Below are positions 7,953-16,379 of a stretch of 64,000 bases of DNA, piece by piece. The stretch is from contig NZ_JH660660.1 in assembly GCF_000262545.1 (NCBI RefSeq), forward strand, positions 1,016,975 to 1,080,974, written 5' to 3'. Each line of letters opens with the position of its first letter. The stretch's first letter is position 1. Position numbers and translations under genes: made by a program. Under the pieces are notes generated by a model. It was not told where the DNA came from and ran no database searches. It saw only the letters and a program-made list of their open reading frames with translations. This DNA comes from Prevotella bivia DSM 20514. GTDB lineage: Bacteria > Bacteroidota > Bacteroidia > Bacteroidales > Bacteroidaceae.

Positions 7953-8831
7953 ATGACTGATTCCTTTGAAGAGATAACTGTTTCGCGTGCTAAGACTAAG
8001 TATGCGGGAGGAGGATATATAGAAGATGAGTTCATCTTGTTTGATGAAATGTCTAATGTTCCTATGCCTAAAGGCTTTGTGCGTTTTCAGAGTGTATTAT
8101 TTGCTGTATGTACAAAGGGTAGTGCTGATTATAAGCTTAACACTAACAGCATACATATTGAAGCAGGGGATGCAATTATAGTAACTTCAGGTCAGGTTTT
8201 AAGCGATGTTCACTTGTCTGATGATTGTCGAGGATTCGGCTTTATGGTCTCGCTAGATTTCTTTCATTATATTCTTAGTGGTATGACAAACTTGTCATCT
8301 CTGTTTTTGTTTTCACGTACTCATCCTGTATTCAGAATTACTTTAGAGCAAATAGATGACATTTTGGAGCACTGTAAGCGTGCTAGAAAACGTTTATTTG
8401 ATCATACTCATCCTTTCCGGAGAGAGCTTATAGCTTGTCTTTTGCGTGCAATGATTTATGATTTTGGAAATATTATCTATAGTGCTCAACATTTAGCAAC
8501 TACTAAATTGACTCGTGCAGAAATACTTTTCAATGAATTTATCAAATGTGTTCAAGACAATTTTAGAACAGAACGGCGTGTAGCATGGTATGCAAAAAGT
8601 CTTAATATTACTTCAAAGTATCTTTCCGAGGTTGTTAAATCGATTAGCAAACGTACTCCGAGTGATTGGATAGATTACTATGTAATTCTTGAATTGCGCG
8701 TACTTCTTCGTTCAAGTGATCTTAGTGTAAAGGAAATTTCTGATCAGCTAAACTTTGCTAACCAAAGTTTTATGGGTAAATACTTCCGTGAACATGTTGG
8801 TATAAGTCCTTCTAAATTTAGAAAAAGCTAA
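7953..8831 (+). CDS. AraC-family transcriptional regulator
   Basis: This is a predicted DNA-binding regulator. The N-terminal half looks like a cupin-type sensing domain (SADYKLNTNSIHIEAGDAII), with no obvious ligand signature. The C-terminal 100 residues hold the paired AraC helix-turn-helix motifs: WYAKSLNITSKYLSEVVKSI, then ISDQLNFANQSFMGKYFREH ending GISPSKFRK. The frame extends back to a TTG at 7902, but the ATG at 7953 begins the recognisable protein (MTDSFEEITVSRAKTKY, 292 residues). No neighbour suggests a target, since it stands between gyrB and a convergent gene. Confidence 0.85.
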   Translation: MTDSFEEITVSRAKTKYAGGGYIEDEFILFDEMSNVPMPKGFVRFQSVLFAVCTKGSADYKLNTNSIHIEAGDAIIVTSGQVLSDVHLSDDCRGFGFMVSLDFFHYILSGMTNLSSLFLFSRTHPVFRITLEQIDDILEHCKRARKRLFDHTHPFRRELIACLLRAMIYDFGNIIYSAQHLATTKLTRAEILFNEFIKCVQDNFRTERRVAWYAKSLNITSKYLSEVVKSISKRTPSDWIDYYVILELRVLLRSSDLSVKEISDQLNFANQSFMGKYFREHVGISPSKFRKS

Positions 8832-8919
8832 TCGAATATTTAGCATACTCCATAGTATCTCTTGCAAAAAGCAAAGTTTCTTGGCTAGGAATGTGCGTAT
8901 TTCTTCGATGAAATCGATA

Positions 8920-8961
8920 AAAAATGGTGATTATTCGTTTAAAAGAATGATCACCATTTTT
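8920..8961. terminator. Bidirectional terminator between araC-like gene and DUF3109
   Basis: A 17-bp stem (8920-8936 with 8945-8961, one wobble) has A-rich and T-rich flanks. It serves the convergent genes on both sides. Confidence 0.8.
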
Positions 8962-8987
8962 CTTTTTTAGTGCTTTATTGGTAAGTT

Positions 8988-9581
8988 TTACTTCAAGACT
9001 TGGTCAGCAACAGCGCAAAGTTCTTTATACCATTGCTCTCCGAAACGCCTAGTAAGAGGTTCTTTAAGAAACTTATATAACGGTAGGTTTAGTGCTTCTC
9101 CCTTGGTTATAGCATCTTTACAAATATCCCAATGATGATAGTTAATGCCAAAAGTACCATTTTTAAAGTCTTTCTCTCGAATGGGGTAAAGCGCGCAAGA
9201 GATAGGTTTAACAAACCCTGTTACCCCCGCCCTAAATGCTTTTTCTAGTGAGCAGAGGCAACAACCCTTATCATAACAAGTGAAAACACAGTCTTTTCCA
9301 TTTACAATACTTGTTACAATATCGCCATCAATATCAGTATAAGCCACCCCCTGTTTGTCAATTACAGCCTGTCCTGATGCTGAAAGGTTTCCCCAAATAT
9401 CATCAACTACATTCTCGATTTCCATGATTTCATCGAGAGTAATAGGTGCTCCTGACTGTCCTTCAATGCAACATACTCCATGACATTTATCTAAATCGCA
9501 ACAGAACTTTACGGTAAAAAGGTCGGGCGAAACATAGACATTGCCTACCATTACAATCTGATCAAACTTCTTCTCACCCAT
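8988..9581 (-). CDS. DUF3109 family cysteine-rich protein
   Basis: The molecular function is unknown. The 197 residues contain many cysteines in conserved pairs: FCCDLDKCHGVCCIEG near residue 28, CVFTCYDKGCCLC near 98, then KPISCALYPIR and HWDICKDA. This pattern suggests binding of a metal or an iron-sulfur cluster and matches the DUF3109 family of Bacteroidetes. Its first base overlaps the last base of ung, so the two are translationally coupled. The pairing hints at a link with nucleic-acid repair, but that is inference. Confidence 0.8.
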   Translation of the reverse strand: MGEKKFDQIVMVGNVYVSPDLFTVKFCCDLDKCHGVCCIEGQSGAPITLDEIMEIENVVDDIWGNLSASGQAVIDKQGVAYTDIDGDIVTSIVNGKDCVFTCYDKGCCLCSLEKAFRAGVTGFVKPISCALYPIREKDFKNGTFGINYHHWDICKDAITKGEALNLPLYKFLKEPLTRRFGEQWYKELCAVADQVLK

Positions 9582-10252
9582 TACCAGTCTATTTTTACTA
9601 TTCCTTGTTGCTCCAAATACTGATTACAGCGTGTAAACTGGTGCTGTCCAAACCATCCACCACGATTTGCCGACAGTGGTGAAGGGTGCACACTTTCTAG
9701 TACATAATGTTTTGTGGTGTCGATAAATACTTTTTTCGAACGAGCAAAACCACCCCAAAGCATAAATACTAAATGATCTTTTTCTCTGCTTAATGCTTGT
9801 ATCACCGCATCGGTAAATATTCCCCAACCTAGTTTTTGATGACTATTTGCTTCGTGAGCGCGTACTGTTAAGGTAGCATTTAATAATAGAACCCCTTGCT
9901 CTGCCCACCTAGTGAGGTTTCCAGAAGTAGGAATAGGCTTGCCAAGATCGTCTGCAATTTCCTTATAGATGTTTACCAATGACGGTGGAATGGTAGTTTT
10001 TTCGGGTACAGAGAAGCTGAGTCCCATTGCTTGTTCAGGTTCATGGTAGGGATCTTGTCCGATGATTACCACCTTCACTTCATTAAAAGGACAGAGATTA
10101 AACGCATTAAAAATAAGCTTTCCTGGAGGATAACAAGTATGAGAAGCGTACTCTTGCTTAATGCTTACTGTTAATTTAAGGAAGTAATCTTTTGAAAACT
10201 CTTCTTTCAAAATAGTTTTCCATGACGGTTCTATCTTAACATCCATAGCCAT
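9581..10252 (-). CDS. ung: Uracil-DNA glycosylase (family 1)
   Basis: Ung removes uracil from DNA, the first step of base-excision repair after cytosine deamination or dUTP incorporation. The catalytic motif GQDPYH is at residues 65-70 with Asp67 as the general base. LLNATLTVRAHEANSH, VFMLWGGFARSKK and the HPSPLSANRGGWFG leucine-loop motif follow in order. The length of 223 residues is normal. It is followed by DUF3109 with a one-base overlap and is separated from gpmI by a strong terminator. Confidence 0.95.
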   Translation of the reverse strand: MAMDVKIEPSWKTILKEEFSKDYFLKLTVSIKQEYASHTCYPPGKLIFNAFNLCPFNEVKVVIIGQDPYHEPEQAMGLSFSVPEKTTIPPSLVNIYKEIADDLGKPIPTSGNLTRWAEQGVLLLNATLTVRAHEANSHQKLGWGIFTDAVIQALSREKDHLVFMLWGGFARSKKVFIDTTKHYVLESVHPSPLSANRGGWFGQHQFTRCNQYLEQQGIVKIDW

Positions 10253-10274
10253 AAAGGTTAGATTAGAAATAATA

Positions 10275-10306
10275 AACCCGCTCAGCGCCGTAGCTCTAAG
10301 CGGGTT
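10275..10306 (-). terminator. Terminator after gpmI
   Basis: On the minus strand aacccgcttag pairs with ctgagcgggtt (one wobble) and is followed by tattatttc. It lies between the gpmI stop and the ung start, so the ung pair needs its own promoter. Confidence 0.75.
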
Positions 10307-10320
10307 CTTATAATCATAAA

Positions 10321-11838
10321 TTAATCTTCAATTAGGTTCTCACCAGTCATATCTGCTGGTTGTTCTAGTCCCATAATGTGTAGGATAGAAGGAGCAACGT
10401 CAGCCAATCGACCATTCTTAACCTTTGCAGAATTGTTGTCTGTAACGTAAATGAATGGTACTGGGTTTAGTGAGTGAGCAGTGTTTGGCGTACCATCCTC
10501 ATTGATAGCATTGTCCGCATTACCGTGATCGGCAATGATAATAGCCTCGTAATCGTTAGCCTTAGCAGCTTCGATTACTTCCTTTACACAGTTGTCCACA
10601 GCACAAACAGCTTTTGCTATAGCGTTGTAGATACCTGTATGACCTACCATATCACCATTAGCGAAGTTGACAACGATAAAGTCGTACTCCTGAGTGTTAA
10701 TGGCTCCTACCAGTTTATCCTTTACTTCGTAAGCACTCATTTCAGGCTTCAAGTCGTAAGTAGCCACCTTTGGTGAAGGCACCAAGATGCGATCTTCACC
10801 CTCGTATGGTTGCTCGCGACCACCGTTAAAGAAGAATGTAACGTGAGCATATTTCTCCGTCTCTGCGGTATGTAGTTGCTTTTTGCCTAGAGTGCTTAGG
10901 TATTCGCCTAGTGTGTTTGTTACATTCTCCTTTGGATAAAGAATGTGAACGTTTTGGAAGCTAGCATCGTATGGAGTCATACAGTAGTATTGCAAGTCTT
11001 TAATGGTTTTCATACCCTCTGCTTCCATATCTGTTTGGCTCAATACCTGTGTCAATTCCTTTGCACGGTCGTTACGATAGTTGAAGAAAATCACTACATC
11101 GCCTTCCTCTATCTTACCATTCACACCACTGTTTGTGATGGCTTTGATAAACTCATCGGTAACACCTTCTGCATAGCTTTCTTCTACAGCCTTTACCATA
11201 TCGGTAGCAGACTTACCTTTTGCAGCGGTCAATAAGTCGTATGCTTCTTTCACACGATCCCAACGTTTATCGCGATCCATTGCGTAGAAACGACCAATAA
11301 CAGAAGCTATGTGGGCACCATTCGCATCGCAAACTTTCTGAACATCACCCAAAAAGCCAGCACCGCTCTTTGGATCGGTATCACGACCATCCATGAAGCA
11401 GTGTACATAAACATCTTTCAAACCGTATTCCTTGCCAATTTCGATCAACTTACACAAGTGATCCATTGAAGAGTGAACACCACCTGTAGAAGTAAGACCC
11501 ATCAAATGGAGCTTCTTACCTGTCTTTTGTGCATAGCTATAAGCGTTAATAATTTCTTGATTTTTCAAGATTTCACCGCTCTCGCATGCCTTATTGATCT
11601 TTACGAGATCCTGATAAACTACACGACCAGCGCCAATATTCAAGTGTCCCACCTCTGAGTTACCCATCTGTCCGTTAGGTAAACCAACGTTTTCGCCTGA
11701 AGCTTGTAGCTCTGAATGTGCGCTAACTGCGTTTAAATAATCGAGATAAGGAGTTGGAGTATTATAAATAACATCGCCCTTGCCATGCAAGCCGTTACCC
11801 CAACCATCTAGGATCATCAATAAAGCTTTCTTTGCCAT
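10321..11838 (-). CDS. gpmI: 2,3-bisphosphoglycerate-independent phosphoglycerate mutase
   Basis: This Mn-dependent glycolytic enzyme interconverts 3- and 2-phosphoglycerate through a phosphoserine. [16 protein letters not shown] gives the first metal-binding Asp (residue 11). [14 protein letters not shown] holds the nucleophilic Ser61. [38 protein letters not shown] and [10 protein letters not shown] complete the alkaline-phosphatase-like core. At 505 residues it is full length. Upstream lies an unusual array of four 66 bp repeats that carry promoter-like boxes, preceded by a perfect promoter. Confidence 0.97.
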   Translation of the reverse strand: MAKKALLMILDGWGNGLHGKGDVIYNTPTPYLDYLNAVSAHSELQASGENVGLPNGQMGNSEVGHLNIGAGRVVYQDLVKINKACESGEILKNQEIINAYSYAQKTGKKLHLMGLTSTGGVHSSMDHLCKLIEIGKEYGLKDVYVHCFMDGRDTDPKSGAGFLGDVQKVCDANGAHIASVIGRFYAMDRDKRWDRVKEAYDLLTAAKGKSATDMVKAVEESYAEGVTDEFIKAITNSGVNGKIEEGDVVIFFNYRNDRAKELTQVLSQTDMEAEGMKTIKDLQYYCMTPYDASFQNVHILYPKENVTNTLGEYLSTLGKKQLHTAETEKYAHVTFFFNGGREQPYEGEDRILVPSPKVATYDLKPEMSAYEVKDKLVGAINTQEYDFIVVNFANGDMVGHTGIYNAIAKAVCAVDNCVKEVIEAAKANDYEAIIIADHGNADNAINEDGTPNTAHSLNPVPFIYVTDNNSAKVKNGRLADVAPSILHIMGLEQPADMTGENLIED

Positions 11839-11885
11839 AATTCTTTTTCTATTTTTTGTTTTAAACCTCTATGTTGTTGTGTGTA

Positions 11886-12149
11886 CAAAGATAGTGCCAA
11901 CGAGGGCAATACAAGTTTACTTGTAAATTGCCGAGTGCAGCCTATCTTATGCAAAGATAGTGCCAACGAGGGCAATATAAGTTTACTTGTAAATTGCCGA
12001 GTGCAGCCTATCTTATGCAAAGATAGTGCCAATGAGGGCAATACAAGTTTACTTGTAAATTGCCGAGTGCAGCCTATCTTATGCAAAGATAGTGCCAATG
12101 AGGGCAATACAAGTTTACTTGTAAATTGCCGAGTGCAACCTATCTTATG
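11886..12149. repeat. Four tandem 66 bp repeats upstream of gpmI, each with a promoter-like box
   Basis: The units are 11886-11951, 11952-12017, 12018-12083 and 12084-12149, identical except for single changes at unit positions 16, 27 and 55. Read on the minus strand toward gpmI, each unit ends in TATCTTTG, with TTG about 18 bases before it. Each unit also holds nested inverted repeats: aagatag with ctatctt, ggcaat with attgcc, and acaagt with acttgt. A transcript would therefore fold into a row of hairpins. Because 66 is a multiple of three, repetitive open frames appear on both strands; these are not genes. Confidence 0.9.
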
Positions 12150-12180
12150 CAAAGTTACTGAAAAGGCATAATATGGCAAA
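12150..12180 (-). promoter_or_regulatory. Perfect promoter upstream of the gpmI repeat array
   Basis: On the minus strand, TTTG (12180-12177), exactly 19 bases, then TAACTTTG (12157-12150) match the Bacteroidetes consensus fully. It abuts the outermost 66 bp unit, so a transcript from here would carry all four repeats in its leader of about 305 bases. Confidence 0.8.
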
Positions 12181-12454
12181 GGAAACATTCATATTTTGAA
12201 AGATCGAAGGCTTTCTTTTTCTTGTCTTATATCGTATCATATACATTAAGGATTTACTTATAACCAAAGGAATTATAAAGCTGCTAGATAACTTTCTATA
12301 GCTGTTAACCACGATTTATATACGTTGTTTTTGTTTAGCTTTCAGTGGATTTTTAGGAGAGAATGTAAATGGGAATATTATCATAATATAAGCTTCCTAG
12401 GAGTAAAATATAATATTTTAATTTGTAAACGATAACCTATTGTATATCAAAAGT

Positions 12455-12600
12455 TTATCTTTTGATGCGAAAAATAATTTATTTTTAACACAAAAATAAA
12501 TTAAAAATAGTATAAAAATAAATTATTTTTCTAGCCAAAAGAATATGTTTTACCTTTTAATAGCTTATCTTTTATCTATCAAAACATTATCTATTGCTTA
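12455..12600. repeat. AT-rich intergenic repeat, copy B
   Basis: It contains a 19-base word (12469-12487) identical to one in copy D at 45688-45706, several aaaataaatt units, and cttttatctatcaaaac resembling the hairpin loop of copy A. The rest of 12181-12586 shows nothing I can name. Confidence 0.5.
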
Positions 12601-13864
12601 ATAAGGGCTTATCTTTTATTTTTTTTATGTGTGTTACTTCCGTCTTTTTGTTCTCCTCAAACTGTAATATTTTCTTAGCAGCATATTCGCCCATTAGCTT
12701 ATATCCTGCGGCATTGGGGTGAAGCCAATCGCCTATGTGGAGATCCTTGCGGAGCTGTTCTGGTGAGGCTGGATCGCAAAGGAGTTGGTCAAAATCGATG
12801 ATTCCATCGTATTTTCCACTGCTTCTTATCCACTCGTTTACCGTTTTACGACACTTTTCTCGCTCCTCTGTGTAATATCCTTTGCAACCTTTGAAGGGAG
12901 TTATCGTTCCACCATATACCTTTAAGCCACGCTCATGCACTTTTATGATCATCTTTTCATATTCTCTTATGAGTAGTTGAGCTGTTTCTTCGGGATTTTT
13001 AGATGTACCAATATCATTGATAGCTTCGAAGATAATAACGGAAGATAACCCATGTTGTGTCAAAATATCTCGATTAAATCGGTCTTTTCCGGGTATTCCT
13101 AGCCCTACAGAGAGTATGCGATTATTGCCTATACCTAGGTTGAGGATCCCCATTCTTCCCGATTTTAGCAGATTGTATTCTTTAGTATTGTTGAGTGTTT
13201 CCGACATTCTATCGGGCCAACGATCTTGTGCATTGATAGTACTTCCCTTGCCATCGGTGATGCTATTGCCAAGAATGGCTATGGCAGCCACATCTTTATC
13301 ATATACTTCTATAGATGAGATATTGAACCAATGATTCTCCTTTAAGGCTGAAGCAAAGTTGGTCATCGGGTTAGAAGTGCCTTTAAGGATATATGATGTG
13401 GTGCGTGATCCCATGTGTACAGTAGGGCTCTTGGGAGCCTTACGATAATTAATGGTAATAGAAAGTTTTTCTAATGGTTTCAGATCAAACTTTAAAGCAT
13501 CTGTAAAAATAGCTCTGCCTGCTGCTATATGCACTCCTTTTTTTCCATGAAACGAGAAGTAACGAGCTGTCAGTGGCTCTATTTTGTATTCTTCTTTTGC
13601 TTTTGCTACGTAGATACTTGTTATTTCTAAAGGTTCAGCCGACAATTCGTTGCTCAGTAGTAGCCGTATAAGCCTACCACCAATGCTTACCTTTACAATT
13701 TGGCGCACCGATCTATTTGTCATTTGGTTATTGTAGGGCATAAAATGTTTATCAACAGGTTGTTGTGCGCAAGCCCATGTTCCTATCCATCTTGCTTTTT
13801 GTTGTGCATAGCTAGCAATTGTTATACATAGCAATAATACCGTTAAAAACTTTCTATAAAGCAT
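12587..13864 (-). CDS. Secreted SGNH/GDSL-family hydrolase or esterase
   Basis: This is a predicted exported esterase, possibly a carbohydrate deacetylase. An N-terminal signal peptide of about 20 residues (MLYRKFLTVLLLCITIASYA, cut before QQKARW) is followed by a beta-rich region with the GTWACAQQP motif. The catalytic domain then shows block I as ILGNSITDGKGS near residue 200. Block III is GIGNNRILSVG, EAINDIGTS follows, and block V with Asp and His is DWLHPNAAGY near residue 385. At 425 residues it matches the longer SGNH proteins that carry an N-terminal jelly-roll. It stands alone and has a TACTTTTG box at 13901-13908. Confidence 0.85.
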   Translation of the reverse strand: MLYRKFLTVLLLCITIASYAQQKARWIGTWACAQQPVDKHFMPYNNQMTNRSVRQIVKVSIGGRLIRLLLSNELSAEPLEITSIYVAKAKEEYKIEPLTARYFSFHGKKGVHIAAGRAIFTDALKFDLKPLEKLSITINYRKAPKSPTVHMGSRTTSYILKGTSNPMTNFASALKENHWFNISSIEVYDKDVAAIAILGNSITDGKGSTINAQDRWPDRMSETLNNTKEYNLLKSGRMGILNLGIGNNRILSVGLGIPGKDRFNRDILTQHGLSSVIIFEAINDIGTSKNPEETAQLLIREYEKMIIKVHERGLKVYGGTITPFKGCKGYYTEEREKCRKTVNEWIRSSGKYDGIIDFDQLLCDPASPEQLRKDLHIGDWLHPNAAGYKLMGEYAAKKILQFEENKKTEVTHIKKIKDKPLLSNR

Positions 13865-13900
13865 TTTTGTTCTAATTTCTTTTTTTTTCTAAATGTAGTG

Positions 13901-13908
13901 CAAAAGTA
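13901..13908 (-). promoter_or_regulatory. Promoter -7 box of the SGNH hydrolase gene
   Basis: TACTTTTG on the minus strand lies about 37 bases before the ATG. There is no good -33 element. Confidence 0.45.
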
Positions 13909-13973
13909 TTATTTTTATTTTCGTGGTTTGGTGTACTTAACAATCTTTAGGTATAATAACAGCATAGTGTCAT

Positions 13974-14900
13974 TTATTCCTTTTCATCTATAGCCCTAAA
14001 GAAGTTTTGCTCCATTTGCATGATTTCTTCACGTATATACTTAATAAATTCGTCGTTTCCAAGTATTTCTATATCTTTGCTTAATCCTAATACAAAGCGT
14101 CCAATGCCACGATAGTCGCATACTTCGAGGGTTAGCCGCCAATGGCTCTCATCTTCTTTTTCGATAAATCGTCCACCTTGGGGATATTCTTCCATAAAAA
14201 GATTGAAAGCTAATCTGCCCATGCGTAAAGTAACTAGATGGCGTTCTTCACTACTAAACATAAAGATGTCGGTAAATATTTCTTTGTGCATTTCTTCGCA
14301 TAGCCATGGAGTATCTAGTAGCTCCACCCCTTTCATTCTAGCCACTTTAAAGGTTTTGTTCATCTTTGATCGGAGTTCATAACATCGCACATCTTGATTG
14401 TTATTCATCAGGAAGAAGGGTTCTACGATACGATCGCGCACCGTACTACTATTTGGGCTAGAATATCCTAAAATAGTAACCAGCTTCTTTTCTTTCATAG
14501 CTTGTATGATAATTTTAAGATTATTATCAATCTGCTTGCGAATAGTGGTGTTGTTAGTACTTGATAGGTTATAAGCATTATCAAGGCGGTGGCGTAAGTG
14601 GTTGATGGTTTCGTTGTTTATGCCCGAGAGGTTGAGTACATCGTAGATAGCACGTATCTCATTATCAGTAAACTGCACGCTGTGCAGCAAGTTAGCGATA
14701 AACGGTGAATGATAATCAATGTGATAACAGCCTTTGCGCTTATAGAGTGTGAAGCCTGCATGTTTAAGAAAATCTATTAAATAATAAAGGTTGCGCCTAG
14801 AAATATCTATCTTATTGCAAAGTTCGTCAATGGTAAAGTCTCTGTTATCGACTAGCAGGAGAATAAGATCCAATTGGTTCTTTAGTTTATCAAGTCTCAT
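13974..14900 (-). CDS. WYL-domain transcriptional regulator
   Basis: This is a predicted ligand-responsive regulator. The N-terminus has a DeoR-like helix-turn-helix (DFTIDELCNKIDISRRNLYY, residues 22-41). The C-terminal two thirds match the WYL family, with a region starting near residue 130 (IIQAMKEKKLVTILGYSS) and VEPFFLMNNNQDVRCYELRS near 160-180. The ligand is unknown; some WYL proteins sense nucleic acids. It is the last gene of a likely minus-strand operon bcp, TIGR02757, WYL and begins 46 bases after the TIGR02757 stop. Confidence 0.8.
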   Translation of the reverse strand: MRLDKLKNQLDLILLLVDNRDFTIDELCNKIDISRRNLYYLIDFLKHAGFTLYKRKGCYHIDYHSPFIANLLHSVQFTDNEIRAIYDVLNLSGINNETINHLRHRLDNAYNLSSTNNTTIRKQIDNNLKIIIQAMKEKKLVTILGYSSPNSSTVRDRIVEPFFLMNNNQDVRCYELRSKMNKTFKVARMKGVELLDTPWLCEEMHKEIFTDIFMFSSEERHLVTLRMGRLAFNLFMEEYPQGGRFIEKEDESHWRLTLEVCDYRGIGRFVLGLSKDIEILGNDEFIKYIREEIMQMEQNFFRAIDEKE

Positions 14901-14946
14901 AGGCTTTGGTAAAAGGTTGGTTAGGAGGGATTATTTTTATCTTTTT

Positions 14947-15738
14947 TTATTGGGCATTGATACCATATCCAAAGAGAGCAAAGTCGCCTTTAAGGGGATC
15001 GTTAGGGAATACCTTACGAAGTTGTGCTGTTATGTTGCGCGCAGTAGTCATAGATGTAGTCTTACTTTTATTAATGCCTAAGCGCATAGATTGTTGTAGG
15101 ACGTGAGTGTCGAGAGGAATGATGAGCGTTTTTTTATCGATGAAATCGCCCCAAATTCCAATATCAACAGGGGAGTGATCGCGTACCATCCAGCGCAGAA
15201 ACATACATACTCGCTTGCATGAAGAGGATGTGTCCTTGGGGACTATTCCCATAAATCCTTGTGCTGAGAAGTATTGGCATAGTGCTTCTACAGCAAGAAT
15301 AGTGTCTATTTTATGGGGAGATATAGTAGTTTTTGTTTTGGAATATTGCTGGATATATTCCTTTATGCTATTGTGTTTGATGAGCATTTTTTGTAAAGAA
15401 GCAAGAAAGTTGCGCATCATTTTGTTAGAATACAAGCGGTAAAAGCTGTTTGTATCGTCGGGAATGTTATTGAGAAATAGTCCCTTTTTTACCCAGTTAT
15501 AAGGTTCACCGTTTGTAAAAGCTAAAATATTCTGTAGCTTTGGAAAGAATGCTTTGCGGTTGCCATAGCTCAAGCAAGAGGCTATAAAAGCTATTGTTTC
15601 TTGATTTTTTTCGCCTATAACCTGATGCATAAACCACGCAGGGTCGCCTTGTAGAAACTCGATGGTTTCGTACTTTTCTGACAATAGTTGTAGCTCTTGT
15701 CGTATGTTTGCCGACAGTCTTATCGTGGTTTTTTGCAT
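14947..15738 (-). CDS. TIGR02757 (DUF2400) family protein
   Basis: The function is unknown. The family is recognised by the N-terminal FLQGDPAWFMHQVIGEKNQE, ETIAFIASCLSYGNRKAFFP near residue 50, and CMFLRWMVRDHSPVDIGIW near residue 190. The HVLQQSMRLG helix and the end FPNDPLKGDFALFGYGI also fit. The fold is reported to resemble helix-hairpin-helix DNA glycosylases, which would suggest DNA binding, but this is from memory of the family. The length of 263 residues is typical. It sits between bcp and the WYL regulator. Confidence 0.8.
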   Translation of the reverse strand: MQKTTIRLSANIRQELQLLSEKYETIEFLQGDPAWFMHQVIGEKNQETIAFIASCLSYGNRKAFFPKLQNILAFTNGEPYNWVKKGLFLNNIPDDTNSFYRLYSNKMMRNFLASLQKMLIKHNSIKEYIQQYSKTKTTISPHKIDTILAVEALCQYFSAQGFMGIVPKDTSSSCKRVCMFLRWMVRDHSPVDIGIWGDFIDKKTLIIPLDTHVLQQSMRLGINKSKTTSMTTARNITAQLRKVFPNDPLKGDFALFGYGINAQ

Positions 15739-15757
15739 GAGAGGTATTATTGGATAG

Positions 15758-15779
15758 TCCTTCCCGTAGGAAGGACTTG
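15758..15779 (-). terminator. Stable intergenic hairpin with UACG tetraloop between bcp and TIGR02757
   Basis: agtccttcc (15758-15766) and ggaaggact (15771-15779) form a perfect 9-bp stem. Read on the minus strand the loop is C(UACG)G, an especially stable UNCG type. No good T-run follows, so it may be an attenuator or a processing signal rather than a full terminator. Confidence 0.5.
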
Positions 15780-15792
15780 CTATTTAAGGCTA

Positions 15793-16245
15793 TTAACCTA
15801 AAATCTGAGCAGCGTGTTCCTTTACTTTTATTTCTTTAGGGTTAAGGATGCGCTCAATAATACCTTCTTCGTTGATGATGAAGGTGGTGCGGAAAGTTCC
15901 CATATAGGTGCGTCCACACATTTTTTTCTCACCATAAACGCCGAATGTTTCCACTAGCTTCAAATCCTTGTCGGCAATGATAGGGAAAGGAAGATTATTT
16001 TTTTCAATAAAGCGTTTGTGCGATTTCTCGTCTTGAATACTCGCCCCTATGACCACATAGCCTTGACGTTGTAATTCACTATAGTTGTCGCGCAAGTTAC
16101 ATGCTTGGCTTGTACAGCCAGGGGTAGAATCTTTTGGATAAAAGTATAGCACTATCTTCTTACCTTTATAGTCGCTTACCTTTATTTCTTTTCCATTCTG
16201 ATCGGTTCCTAGAACCTCAGGTGCTTTGTCTCCAATGTTCATCAT
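15793..16245 (-). CDS. bcp: Thioredoxin-dependent thiol peroxidase, Bcp/PrxQ type peroxiredoxin
   Basis: It reduces hydrogen peroxide and organic hydroperoxides in the cytoplasm. YFYPKDSTPGCTSQACNLRD places the peroxidatic Cys at residue 44 and the resolving Cys at 49, the spacing of the atypical two-Cys PrxQ group. YGEKKMCGRTYMGTFRTTF is the usual late motif. The apparent frame starts at a TTG (16287), but a TATCTTTG promoter box at 16277-16284 overlaps it, so the start is the ATG at 16245 (a second ATG follows directly), giving 150 residues. It heads a likely operon with TIGR02757 and the WYL regulator. Confidence 0.92.
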   Translation of the reverse strand: MMNIGDKAPEVLGTDQNGKEIKVSDYKGKKIVLYFYPKDSTPGCTSQACNLRDNYSELQRQGYVVIGASIQDEKSHKRFIEKNNLPFPIIADKDLKLVETFGVYGEKKMCGRTYMGTFRTTFIINEEGIIERILNPKEIKVKEHAAQILG

Positions 16246-16276
16246 TTTTTTATTTATATATTTATCGTTTACGTTA

Positions 16277-16284
16277 CAAAGATA
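16277..16284 (-). promoter_or_regulatory. Promoter -7 box of bcp, decides the start codon
   Basis: TATCTTTG on the minus strand lies within the apparent 5' extension of the bcp frame and about 32 bases before the ATG at 16245. Confidence 0.6.
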
Positions 16285-16327
16285 CAATTTATTACTATAA
16301 ATGGCACATTCTACTTGTTATTTTAGC

Positions 16328-16362
16328 TAAAAAAAAGCCTTTAGGACTTTTCCTAGAGGCTT
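16328..16362 (-). terminator. Terminator of the licD operon
   Basis: On the minus strand aagcctctagg pairs with cctaaaggctt (one mismatch) and a run of eight T follows. It lies just after the stop of the last gene, a glycosyltransferase. Confidence 0.8.
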
Positions 16363-16379
16363 ATAATATAGGGGTGTTT

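Noticed and set aside
11886..12149. CRISPR array
   Set aside because: The 66 bp units follow each other directly, with no unique spacers and no cas genes nearby.
11817..12188. Long repetitive reading frames on both strands (22-residue repeats)
   Set aside because: They come from the 66 bp tandem repeat, a multiple of three, which keeps frames open by chance. There is no start signal and the region is a promoter/leader array.
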